A stretch of 19,705 nucleotides of DNA, taken from NCBI GenBank assembly GCA_016462375.1, contig JAEMTJ010000019.1:1-19705 (forward strand), in the 5' to 3' direction. The position numbers were made by a program, and so were the translations under genes. The notes below the pieces were generated by a model. It was not told the DNA's origin. It made no database searches and saw only the letters and a list, made by a program, of their open reading frames with translations. Source of the DNA: Rhodoluna sp. (GTDB taxonomy: Bacteria > Actinomycetota > Actinomycetes > Actinomycetales > Microbacteriaceae). Positions 12,092-19,056 of this stretch are shown piece after piece (within the stretch, counting starts at the first letter, position 1; every line of letters starts with the position of its first letter).

Positions 12092-12817
12092 ATGCCACGC
12101 CCAACTAAGGGTCCACGCCTAGGTGGAGGTCCAGCTCACGAGCGTCTAATGCTCAACAATCTGGCCTCATCACTTTTCACACACAAGGCAGTGACCACAA
12201 CTCAGACCAAGGCTAAGCGCGTTCAGCCAGTTGCCGAGAAGCTAGTATCACTTGCGAAGCGTGGAGATCTTCATGCCCGTCGTCAAGTAATGGCTGACAT
12301 CACTGACAAGAGCGTAGTCCACGAGCTCTTCACCAACGTAGCTCCTCTAGTTCAAGACCGTTCTGGTGGATACACCAGAATCACCAAGCTAGGTTTCCGT
12401 AAGGGTGACAACGCTCCGATGGCACTTATCGAACTTGTTCTTGAGCCAGTAACTGCAAAGCCTGCAAGAACTAAGGCCAAGATAACTAACGCCGTTAAAG
12501 CAACCGCTGTTGTTGCAGAAGTCGTTGAGCACACCGAGGCTGAAACTGTTGTTGACGAGAACATCGTTGAAGAAGCAGTTGTCGAAGCAGTCGCAGAAGC
12601 TGCACCTGTTGCCGAAGAGGTAGCGGTTGTTGAATCTCCGGTTGAAGCAGTCGCAGAAGTAGTAGTTGAAGAAGCTGCACCTGTTGCCGAAGAGGTAGCG
12701 GTTGTTGAAGAAGCTCCTGCTGAGACTGTTGCTGAAGAAGCTGCACCTGCCGAAGAAGCAGCTGTTGCAGAAGCAGAAGCTGAAGCTGGCGACGCTCCTA
12801 AGGCTGACGAAGCTTAA
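12092..12817 (+). CDS. rplQ: 50S ribosomal protein L17 with long acidic C-terminal repeat tail
   Basis: 241 residues, about twice the E. coli length (127). Residues 1-120 are ordinary L17: MPRPTKGPRLGGGPAHERLM, FTHKAVTTTQTKAKRVQPVAEK and the end ITKLGFRKGDNAPMALIELV. From about residue 121 a Lys-containing linker leads into a 110-residue tail of Ala, Glu and Val (units such as EAAPVAEEVAVVE). The tail is very acidic, unlike most r-protein tails, and built from recent DNA duplications (separate entry). AGGAG (12081-12085) precedes the ATG by 6 nt. L17 lies near the tunnel exit. Ala/Glu tails on L17 occur in related actinobacteria, but this one is long. Confidence 0.96.
   Translation: MPRPTKGPRLGGGPAHERLMLNNLASSLFTHKAVTTTQTKAKRVQPVAEKLVSLAKRGDLHARRQVMADITDKSVVHELFTNVAPLVQDRSGGYTRITKLGFRKGDNAPMALIELVLEPVTAKPARTKAKITNAVKATAVVAEVVEHTEAETVVDENIVEEAVVEAVAEAAPVAEEVAVVESPVEAVAEVVVEEAAPVAEEVAVVEEAPAETVAEEAAPAEEAAVAEAEAEAGDAPKADEA
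12596..12709 (+). repeat. internal direct repeats in the rplQ tail
   Basis: A 39-bp sequence at 12596-12634 (begins GAAGCTGCACCTGTTGCC, ends GCGGTTGTTGAA) recurs without a mismatch at 12671-12709, 75 bp downstream. A 16-bp element GAAGCAGTCGCAGAAG at 12584-12599 also recurs at 12644-12659, 60 bp away. Perfect identity at the DNA level points to recent duplication within the coding tail, and to likely length differences between strains. Confidence 0.85.
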
Positions 12818-12832
12818 GGTTTAGAGAATCTA

Positions 12833-13699
12833 ATGAGACAAGCCGTTGACCAACTGGTCGACGGCTTGACTCGTTTAAGGATTGATCTGGCTTATGACGG
12901 AACTGAATTTAACGGCTGGGCCAAACAGCCAAAACTTAGAACTGTTCAGGCTGAGGTTGTTTCAGTCCTGACAAAGATATTTGGTCCTTCAGATACCGAT
13001 TTTGGGCTTCGTGTAGCGGGCAGAACTGATGCTGGAGTTCATGCTGAGCATCAGGTTGTTCACATTGATGTTAGTCCTGGGCAGTTAAAGCGTTTAGGCC
13101 GAAGCATGGATCTTCGGATGAAGATGAATTCACTTTTAGACCCTGATGTTCGGGTTATCAAAGTCGAAGAAGCACCTGCTGCTTTCCATGCCAGATACGC
13201 AGCTACCCATCGCCGGTATCGATACACCGTCGCTGATGCAACCAGTGGCTGGAATCCGCTTCGAGCTCGTTACAACCTTTGGTTGAAATACCCTTTGGAC
13301 CTTCAAGCCATGCAGGAAGCCAGCAAAGAATTCATCGGATTACACGATTTTGCCGCTTTTAGTAAGCCAAAGCCCAAGGCAACTACAATTAGGGAACTCA
13401 GGTCTATCAAGGTTTCTAGAAACAAGGCTTTGGGCAATGTCATTGAAATTGAGCTGATGGCTGATGCTTTTGCCCACAATATGGTCAGATCCATCGTGGG
13501 AGCACTAATAAAGGTTGGGGCAGGCAGAGCTACGGCTAAGGACCTCCAGAAGGCCCTAAAATCCAAGTCCAGGGCTCATCCATACAAAGTAGTCACTCCT
13601 GAGGGGTTGAGCCTTGTTGAGGTCGGCTACCCGCCTAAGAGCGAATATGCCAAGCAGGTTGCTACCACCCAGCACACTAGGTCTTTGGACGATAATTAG
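12833..13699 (+). CDS. truA: tRNA pseudouridine(38-40) synthase TruA
   Basis: 288 residues. TruA converts uridines 38-40 of tRNA anticodon arms to pseudouridine. LAYDGTEFNGWAKQP (about residues 19-33) and VAGRTDAGVHAEHQV (61-75) are signatures; D66 in GRTDAGVH is the catalytic aspartate. The second half has FHARYAATHRRYRYTV and HNMVRSIVGALIKVGAGRA. It follows rplQ by 15 nt, a common pairing. The start is uncertain: ATG 12833 opens a frame whose first codons form a 13-bp hairpin (12839-12868); an in-frame TTG at 12866 would give MTRLRIDLAYDG, closer to the typical N terminus, but has no ribosome-binding site. Confidence 0.95.
   Translation: MRQAVDQLVDGLTRLRIDLAYDGTEFNGWAKQPKLRTVQAEVVSVLTKIFGPSDTDFGLRVAGRTDAGVHAEHQVVHIDVSPGQLKRLGRSMDLRMKMNSLLDPDVRVIKVEEAPAAFHARYAATHRRYRYTVADATSGWNPLRARYNLWLKYPLDLQAMQEASKEFIGLHDFAAFSKPKPKATTIRELRSIKVSRNKALGNVIEIELMADAFAHNMVRSIVGALIKVGAGRATAKDLQKALKSKSRAHPYKVVTPEGLSLVEVGYPPKSEYAKQVATTQHTRSLDDN
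12839..12868 (+). terminator. 13-bp stem-loop at the start of truA (terminator or attenuator candidate)
   Basis: CAAGCCGTTGACC (12839-12851), loop AACT, GGTCGACGGCTTG (12856-12868): 13 consecutive pairs with one G-U. It is among the strongest hairpins in the window and begins 22 nt after the rplQ stop, the position expected for an operon-end hairpin. There is no T-tract downstream (ACTCGTTTAAGG). If truA starts at 12833 the hairpin is coding (residues about 3-12). Confidence 0.5.
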
Positions 13700-13713
13700 C
13701 CAATATCTGCGGG

Positions 13714-13743
13714 TTGCATTTACTGCTAACTTCGGGCTAAACT
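13714..13743 (+). promoter_or_regulatory. predicted promoter of rplM-rpsI
   Basis: TTGCAT (13714-13719) and TAAACT (13738-13743) are separated by 18 nt, in the 138-nt gap after truA. The expected start is near 13750, leaving a leader of about 88 nt before rplM. TAAACT is also the -10 proposed for glmS. An alternative, TATAAG at 13813-13818, lacks a convincing -35. Confidence 0.6.
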
Positions 13744-13749
13744 TGACCC

Positions 13750-13837
13750 TTGGTGCCGTAAGCCATTTGGCTTAGCCCATGTTGATGACTCTTAGATTCA
13801 TCGCCAATCCGATATAAGAAATAGAAGGCAATCTAGC
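13750..13837 (+). promoter_or_regulatory. possible folded 5' leader of rplM
   Basis: TTGGTG (13750-13755) can pair with CGCCAA (13802-13807; one G-U) around a perfect hairpin TAAGCC-ATTT-GGCTTA (13759-13774) and a weaker one, GATGA/TCATC (13784-13802, sharing one base with the outer helix). Together these suggest a three-way junction. If transcripts read through from truA, GGGCTAA (13734-13740) could pair instead with TTAGCCC (13772-13778), an alternative state. The helices are short, so support is moderate. Confidence 0.4.
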
Positions 13838-14281
13838 GTGCGTACTTATTCACCGAAGGCTCATGAGCTTCAGAACGACTGGCTCGTAATCGACGCCACT
13901 GACGTAGTTCTTGGCCGTCTAGCCGCCACTGCTGCCGCACTACTGCGCGGTAAGCACAAGCCAACCTTTGCTCCTCACATGGACAACGGTGACTTCGTAG
14001 TCATCATCAATGCAGAGAAGGTTGCTCTAACCGGATCAAAGCTTCAGAAGAAGAACGCATACCGTCACTCTGGTTACCCAGGTGGTCTAACTGCAACTAC
14101 CTATGCTGAACTTCTAGCGAAGTCACCAGAGAAGGCAGTTGAGAAGGCTATTCGTGGAATGCTTCCTAAGAACACTCTAGGTCGCGACCAGCTTGCAAAA
14201 CTTAAGGTTTACCGTGGTGCAGAACACCCACACGTAGCACAGGCTCCTAAGCCATTCACAATCGGTCAGGTAGCGCAGTAA
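13838..14281 (+). CDS. rplM: 50S ribosomal protein L13
   Basis: 147 residues, close to the usual 142-149. L13 is an early 23S rRNA assembly protein. MRTYSPKAHELQNDWLVIDA, LGRLAATAAALLRGKHKPTF (about residues 26-45) and IRGMLPKNTLGRDQLAKLKV (about 105-124) are diagnostic. The start is GTG at 13838, with AAGG (13825-13828) 9 nt upstream. Paired with rpsI 23 nt downstream, as in nearly all bacteria, under the promoter predicted at 13714-13743. Confidence 0.97.
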   Translation: MRTYSPKAHELQNDWLVIDATDVVLGRLAATAAALLRGKHKPTFAPHMDNGDFVVIINAEKVALTGSKLQKKNAYRHSGYPGGLTATTYAELLAKSPEKAVEKAIRGMLPKNTLGRDQLAKLKVYRGAEHPHVAQAPKPFTIGQVAQ

Positions 14282-14304
14282 GCGCTTAGAAGAAAAGAAG
14301 ACTA

Positions 14305-14832
14305 ATGCCAACTAAGAAAGTCGTTCAAGCTGTTGAAGCTGTCGAAGCTGTTGAAGCTGTCGAAGCCGCACCATCATCTTTTACCACCGAAACTCCTGTT
14401 GCTAAGGAAACTAAGACAGCAGCTAAGTCACGTGGTCCACTAACCGTGCCAGGTGCAGGTCTAGGTCGTCGTAAGGAAGCAATCGCTCGCGTTCGCATCA
14501 AGCCAGGTACCGGAGTTATCAAAATCAACGGTCGTGAACTTGCAGAGTACTTCCCAAACAAGTTGCACCAGCAACTAATCACCGACCCTTTCAAGGTGTT
14601 AGGTCTTCAGGATTCATACGACGTTATCGCACGCATCCAGGGTGGTGGAGTTGCAGGTCAAGCTGGAGCTCTTCGTCTAGGTATTGCTCGTTCTCTAAAC
14701 GAGATCGACCGCGAGAACAACCGTCCAGCTTTGAAGAAGGCAGGCTTCCTTTCTCGTGACGCTCGTGTTATTGAGCGTAAGAAGGCTGGTCTTAAGAAGG
14801 CTCGTAAGGCGTCTCAGTTCTCTAAGCGTTAA
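14305..14832 (+). CDS. rpsI: 30S ribosomal protein S9 with repetitive N-terminal extension
   Basis: 175 residues, against 130 in E. coli. S9 is in the 30S head, and its C-terminal basic tail ending SKR reaches the P-site tRNA; both tail and KR end are present (KKARKASQFSKR). The conserved core begins near residue 51 (GLGRRKEAIARVRIKPGTG) and includes GGGVAGQAGALRLGIARSL. The first 50 residues are not part of the fold and start with VEA tripeptide repeats encoded by an exact 18-bp tandem duplication, then a Thr/Lys linker. The Shine-Dalgarno is weak and purine-rich (AGAAGAAAAGAAG). Confidence 0.97.
   Translation: MPTKKVVQAVEAVEAVEAVEAAPSSFTTETPVAKETKTAAKSRGPLTVPGAGLGRRKEAIARVRIKPGTGVIKINGRELAEYFPNKLHQQLITDPFKVLGLQDSYDVIARIQGGGVAGQAGALRLGIARSLNEIDRENNRPALKKAGFLSRDARVIERKKAGLKKARKASQFSKR
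14329..14364 (+). repeat. tandem 18-bp repeat in the rpsI 5' end
   Basis: GCTGTTGAAGCTGTCGAA occurs twice in perfect tandem (14329-14346 and 14347-14364), with a further degenerate half-unit before it (CAAGCTGTT). It encodes alternating Ala-Val-Glu, with the valine codons alternating GTT and GTC, which shows the duplicated unit is six codons, not three. Confidence 0.85.
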
Positions 14833-14838
14833 TTCGCT

Positions 14839-14854
14839 TCGAGCAACTGCTCGG
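14839..14854 (+). terminator. short stem-loop after rpsI
   Basis: CGAGC-AACT-GCTCG (14840-14853), extendable by one T-G pair, starts 7 nt after the rpsI stop. Only 5-6 bp and without a T-tract, so it is at best a weak terminator. It lies between the candidate -35 and -10 of glmM. Confidence 0.3.
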
Positions 14855-14855
14855 C

Positions 14856-14861
14856 TAATCT
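14856..14861 (+). promoter_or_regulatory. -10 element of a possible leaderless glmM promoter
   Basis: TAATCT lies exactly 6 nt before the glmM ATG (14868), so the transcript would begin at or next to the start codon. No Shine-Dalgarno precedes the ATG, as expected for a leaderless message. The -35 at the right distance (TTCGCT, 14833-14838) is poor. glmS shows the same spacing. Confidence 0.45.
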
Positions 14862-14867
14862 AAATCC

Positions 14868-16214
14868 ATGGCCCGCCTATTTGGTACCGACGGTGTTCGC
14901 GGTGTTGCTAATCGCGATCTAACCGTTTCCCTCGCCCTCAACTTAGCCCAAGCTGCTGCACTGGTCTTAGGTGAAACTGCGCGCAGTGAAGGTCGTCGCC
15001 CAATTGCAATTATTGGAAGAGACCCACGAATCTCCGGAGAATATTTAGCCGCAGCTGTGGCAACGGGTTTAGCTTCTTCCGGGGTCGATGTCTATGACGC
15101 AGGTGTCGTGCCAACTCCGGCAACTGCTTTCTTGACTGCAGATTTCAGTGCAGATTTTGGTGTGATGATTTCTGCTTCTCATAACCCAGCCCCAGATAAC
15201 GGCATCAAGTTCTTTGCAGCCGGTGGTCACAAACTAGCTGATGACATCGAAGACAAAATTGAAGCAGCGATGCAAGAAGAACCGTTAGCTCCTATCGGTG
15301 CAGCTGTTGGTAGAGTGCAGAGATTTGCTGATGCTGAAGATAGGTATCTAGTTCATTTACTTGGAGCAATCCCAAACACTCTTGAGGGTTTGACGGTAGT
15401 TATTGACTGTGCTCACGGTGCAGCATCAGCCATTTCTCCACAGGCATTTGCTGATGCTGGCGCTAAGGTAATTGTGATTGGTAATGATCCCGATGGATTG
15501 AATATCAATGCTGGCTATGGTTCAACTCACATGAGCGCACTGCAGGCTGCGGTTTTGGAAAATGATGCAGACCTGGGCTTTGCCCACGATGGTGATGCTG
15601 ATCGTTGTTTAGCAGTTGATCAAACTGGTGCAATTGTTGATGGCGACCAACTGATGGCAATTCTCGCTCTTTCCGCAAAGGCTAAGGGGGAACTAGCTAG
15701 AGACACTCTGGTTGCCACAGTGATGAGTAACCTTGGTCTTCGCATTGCTATGAAGGATGCTGGGATTACGATGCTGGAAACCAAAGTTGGTGACCGCTAT
15801 GTTCTAGAACAGATTCGTGAAGGTGGATACACCCTAGGTGGTGAGCAGTCAGGGCACATCATTTTTAGTCGCTATGCAACCACCGGCGATGGCATCCTCA
15901 CAGCACTGATGATTGCTGCTGAAGTTAAGGCGACAGGTAAAAAACTCTCGGAGCTAGCTAGTCAGATGAAGCTTTACCCACAAGTACTTATCAACGTTCG
16001 CGGTGTCGATCTAAGCAAAGTCGATAGTGATGCTGGTTTGAAAGAGGTGGTAGCTGAGGCAGAAGCTGAACTTGGTAACACTGGAAGAGTATTGCTTCGA
16101 GCCTCTGGAACAGAACCGCTAATCAGAGTGATGGTTGAAGCTGCCGATGAAGGAACAGCTCATTCTTGGGCTGACCGCATCGCTCGTGTAGTGGAAAAGA
16201 ATCTAAGTCTCTAG
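14868..16214 (+). CDS. glmM: phosphoglucosamine mutase
   Basis: 448 residues. Converts glucosamine-6-phosphate to glucosamine-1-phosphate for UDP-GlcNAc and hence peptidoglycan. Family features in order: RLFGTDGVRG (3-12), the phosphoserine loop ISASHNPAPDNGIKFF (101-116, active S104), the metal loop DGDADRC (241-247), GEQSGHII in the sugar-binding domain, and the phosphate-binding ASGTEPLIRVMVEA near the C terminus. It works directly after GlmS, encoded nearby at 17201. There is no ribosome-binding site; a -10-like TAATCT ends 6 nt before the ATG. The stop codon overlaps that of coaA on the other strand by 4 nt. Confidence 0.97.
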   Translation: MARLFGTDGVRGVANRDLTVSLALNLAQAAALVLGETARSEGRRPIAIIGRDPRISGEYLAAAVATGLASSGVDVYDAGVVPTPATAFLTADFSADFGVMISASHNPAPDNGIKFFAAGGHKLADDIEDKIEAAMQEEPLAPIGAAVGRVQRFADAEDRYLVHLLGAIPNTLEGLTVVIDCAHGAASAISPQAFADAGAKVIVIGNDPDGLNINAGYGSTHMSALQAAVLENDADLGFAHDGDADRCLAVDQTGAIVDGDQLMAILALSAKAKGELARDTLVATVMSNLGLRIAMKDAGITMLETKVGDRYVLEQIREGGYTLGGEQSGHIIFSRYATTGDGILTALMIAAEVKATGKKLSELASQMKLYPQVLINVRGVDLSKVDSDAGLKEVVAEAEAELGNTGRVLLRASGTEPLIRVMVEAADEGTAHSWADRIARVVEKNLSL

Positions 16215-17173
16215 ATCTTTCTAAGCAGGACTCTTTCAACTCTGTGTTTAATGCCTTTTTGTAACACCAAAGTTGCTCTGGACTTTGTCGAGATTATGTT
16301 CTCCAAAAGGTTTGGCAAGTTTATGGTTCGCCAAATTTCTTTGGCTCTATCTAACGCCTCATCAATAGGCATCTCTGCGTATTTGTGGAAATATGACTCC
16401 GGATTTCTAAAAGCTGATTCTCTCAGTTGTTTGAATCTATCTAAATACCAGGATTCGATTTCGTCTGTTGGCGCATCGACGTAAATTTGAAAATCAAAGT
16501 AGTCGCTCAAAGCAACTTCTTGACCGAGGCCAGGTGGTTGCAAAACATTTAGACCTTCAACTATCACAACATCGGGTGAGTTCACCACCACTTCCCCGCC
16601 ACGGACGATGTCGTAGGTGAGGTGAGAGTAAAGCGGAGCTTTCACTATTTCTTTACCTGATTTGATGTCAGCAACAAATTTTAGAAGTGCCAAACGATCG
16701 TAGGATTCGGGGAATCCCTTTTTAGTCATCAAACCTTTTTCCTCTAGAACACTGTTCGGGTAGAGAAACCCATCGGTTGTAACCAGTGCCACCGATGGTG
16801 TGGTTGGCCATCTAGAGAGTAATTCTTTCAGCAATCTCGAAACTGTTGATTTACCGACTGCAACGGAACCAGCAACACCGATGATGAATGGTGTGCGCTT
16901 TGCAGTCCTATCTAAAAAATCACCGGAGACACGATGAAGCTGCTGAGTTGTGGTTACATAGAGGTTTAGCAGTTGAGATAGCGGTAGATAGATCTCCGCA
17001 ACCTCAGCTAAATCTAGAAAATCTCCCAAACCACGGATATTCTCAATTTCCAGTTCGGTAAGGGGATTGTCGTTAGTTTTGGCTAATTCAGCCCAATCGT
17101 TTCTAGATATCTCAACAAATGGAGAAACTGCTTGATTCTCTATAGGGTTTGGCCCTGCCGGCACAGCGTTCAC
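16211..17173 (-). CDS. coaA: pantothenate kinase, type I
   Basis: 320 residues, the typical type I length. Phosphorylates pantothenate with ATP, the first and regulated step of CoA synthesis. The P-loop GVAGSVAVGKST is at 99-110, followed by VTTDGFLYPN (131-140), then VIVEGLNVLQ. The N terminus SPFVEISRNDWAEL (17-30) matches actinobacterial CoaA. The start is GTG at 17173; the nearest upstream ATG in that frame is blocked by TAG. No clear Shine-Dalgarno. It is the only minus-strand gene: divergent from glmS with 27 nt between start codons, and tail-to-tail with glmM through a shared CTAG (16211-16214). This position is common in Micrococcales. Confidence 0.96.
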   Translation of the reverse strand: MNAVPAGPNPIENQAVSPFVEISRNDWAELAKTNDNPLTELEIENIRGLGDFLDLAEVAEIYLPLSQLLNLYVTTTQQLHRVSGDFLDRTAKRTPFIIGVAGSVAVGKSTVSRLLKELLSRWPTTPSVALVTTDGFLYPNSVLEEKGLMTKKGFPESYDRLALLKFVADIKSGKEIVKAPLYSHLTYDIVRGGEVVVNSPDVVIVEGLNVLQPPGLGQEVALSDYFDFQIYVDAPTDEIESWYLDRFKQLRESAFRNPESYFHKYAEMPIDEALDRAKEIWRTINLPNLLENIISTKSRATLVLQKGIKHRVERVLLRKI

Positions 17174-17188
17174 TATGCCATTCTGTCT

Positions 17189-17194
17189 TAAACT
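17189..17194 (+). promoter_or_regulatory. -10 element of a likely leaderless glmS promoter
   Basis: TAAACT ends 6 nt before the glmS ATG (17201), placing the transcription start at or beside the A of ATG. No Shine-Dalgarno is present (the intervening bases are AGGACT). The -35 is not obvious. The element lies in the 27-nt space between the divergent coaA and glmS starts. Confidence 0.5.
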
Positions 17195-17200
17195 AGGACT

Positions 17201-19054
17201 ATGTGTGGAATCGTCGGCTATGTGGGTCCAAAATCAACTGTTGAGGTTCTACTCGGTGGTCTGAAGAGACTCGAATACCGTGGCTATGACAGCGCTGGGG
17301 TTTCTGTCATAAACAGCACAGGAACCTTAGAAACCAGGAAGCGTTCCGGCAAGCTTTCTGTCCTGGTTGAAGATATTGAAAAGACTCCGCTAGGTGTTTC
17401 CCATATCGGGATTGGGCATACTCGTTGGGCTACCCACGGCCCACCAACCGATGGCAATGCCCACCCACACCTAGGTGGGGCGCATAAGAAACTTAGCCTA
17501 ATTCACAATGGCATTATCGAAAACTTTGCTGAACTCAAATCAGAGCTGCTAGAAGCAGGAGTTAGCTTTGCCAGTGAAACCGATACTGAGGTGGCTGCTC
17601 ATTTGATTGCAGCTGAGTATGACAAGACTGGTGATCTAATCACTGCATTTAGAAAAGTGGTTCTTAGATTGCACGGAGCATTCACTATTTTGGTTATGCA
17701 TGAAGATGAACCTGACGTTGTGCTAGCTGCTAGACGCAACTCTCCACTGGTTGTTGGGCTTGGTGTCGGTGAGAACTTCCTAGGCTCAGATGTTGCGGCA
17801 TTCGTGGAGCACACCAAGCGTGCGATCTCGGTTGGGCAAGATGAGATAGTGATTCTGCGCAGTGACCGAGTTGAGTTAGAAGATTTTGCAGGGAATAAGG
17901 TCACTCATCCTGAATTCCAAGTTGACTGGGACGTTAGCGCTGCAAGCAAGGGCGGTTGGTCTTCCTTTATGGCTAAAGAAATTGCTGACCAGCCCCAGGC
18001 TGTTGGCGATACCCTGATGGGTCGAGTTGCTTCTGATGGCACAGTTCACCTTCAGGAACTAGCTCCACTAGGAAGTGCAGTAAATACCATTGATCGAATC
18101 ATTATGGTTGCCTGCGGCACTGCCGCATATGCTGCAGAAGTTGGCAAATATGCGATCGAAGGCTGGGCAAGAATTCCAGTAAGCGTTGAACTCTCACATG
18201 AGTTTAGATATCGTGATCCGATTCTCACCAGCAACACTCTGGTAGTTGCGGTTAGCCAATCGGGGGAAACCATGGATACCCTGATGGCCACAAGATACGC
18301 CAAAGAAGCAGGTGCGATGGTCTTGAGTATTTGTAATACTCAGGGAGCAACGCTGGCTCGTGAAGCAGATGCGGTTCTGTATACCCATGCAGGTCCTGAA
18401 GTCGCAGTTGCATCCACCAAAGCTTTCACTGCTCAGATAACCAGCATTTATTTGTTAGCACTGCACCTAGCTAATACTCGCTCGGCCCACTCCAAGAGTG
18501 AACTGCAATTAATCGGTAGAGAGCTACTAAAACTGCCAGCACAGATTTCTGAGGCTCTAACTGGCTTAGATCCGATTCGTGCACTTGCGAGAAGTTACAA
18601 GGATGCCAAGACGATTTTGTTCTTAGGTAGAAATGTTGGTTTCCCAATTGCACTTGAAGGTGCTCTAAAACTCAAAGAACTTGCGTATATACATTCAGAA
18701 GGTTTTGCAGCGGGAGAACTAAAGCACGGACCGATTGCGCTGATTGAAGAGGGCCAGCCGGTAATCGTTATTGTGCCTAGTGTTAACGACCCAGAGTCAC
18801 TTCATGCCAAGGTGGTCAGCAACATTCAGGAAGTATTAGCTCGTGGAGCAAAGGTAATTGCTATTGCCGAACAGGGCGATACAGCAGTGTCTCAAGTTAC
18901 CGATCAGGTTTGTTATGTCCCTGCTGTGCATAGGATGCTTGCACCGATCTTGACAGTTCTCCCACTGCAGGTATTTGCGATGGAACTATCTGCTGCTAAG
19001 GGCCTAGATGTTGATCAGCCGCGCAACCTGGCTAAGTCTGTGACGGTTGAGTAA
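17201..19054 (+). CDS. glmS: glutamine--fructose-6-phosphate aminotransferase (isomerizing)
   Basis: 617 residues, full length. Makes glucosamine-6-phosphate from fructose-6-phosphate and glutamine, the entry to amino-sugar and peptidoglycan synthesis. The glutaminase domain starts with the nucleophile C2 (MCGIVGYVGP), with GYDSAGV (28-34) and HTRWATHGPP (73-82). FMAKEI (256-261) leads into two SIS sugar-isomerase domains: ACGTA (304-308) and SQSGETMDT (352-360) in the first, and the second ending at the invariant LAKSVTVE. It starts with no ribosome-binding site, 6 nt after a TAAACT box. I see no glmS-ribozyme space upstream (27 nt only). acpS follows after 2 nt. Confidence 0.98.
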   Translation: MCGIVGYVGPKSTVEVLLGGLKRLEYRGYDSAGVSVINSTGTLETRKRSGKLSVLVEDIEKTPLGVSHIGIGHTRWATHGPPTDGNAHPHLGGAHKKLSLIHNGIIENFAELKSELLEAGVSFASETDTEVAAHLIAAEYDKTGDLITAFRKVVLRLHGAFTILVMHEDEPDVVLAARRNSPLVVGLGVGENFLGSDVAAFVEHTKRAISVGQDEIVILRSDRVELEDFAGNKVTHPEFQVDWDVSAASKGGWSSFMAKEIADQPQAVGDTLMGRVASDGTVHLQELAPLGSAVNTIDRIIMVACGTAAYAAEVGKYAIEGWARIPVSVELSHEFRYRDPILTSNTLVVAVSQSGETMDTLMATRYAKEAGAMVLSICNTQGATLAREADAVLYTHAGPEVAVASTKAFTAQITSIYLLALHLANTRSAHSKSELQLIGRELLKLPAQISEALTGLDPIRALARSYKDAKTILFLGRNVGFPIALEGALKLKELAYIHSEGFAAGELKHGPIALIEEGQPVIVIVPSVNDPESLHAKVVSNIQEVLARGAKVIAIAEQGDTAVSQVTDQVCYVPAVHRMLAPILTVLPLQVFAMELSAAKGLDVDQPRNLAKSVTVE

Positions 19055-19056
19055 TT

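Noticed and set aside
12495..12746. Minus-strand Leu/Gln-rich open frame
   Set aside because: It is the reverse reading of the repetitive Ala/Glu tail of rplQ; composition alone explains it.
17174..17200. glmS ribozyme or riboswitch upstream of glmS
   Set aside because: Only 27 nt separate glmS from coaA, far too little for the ribozyme.
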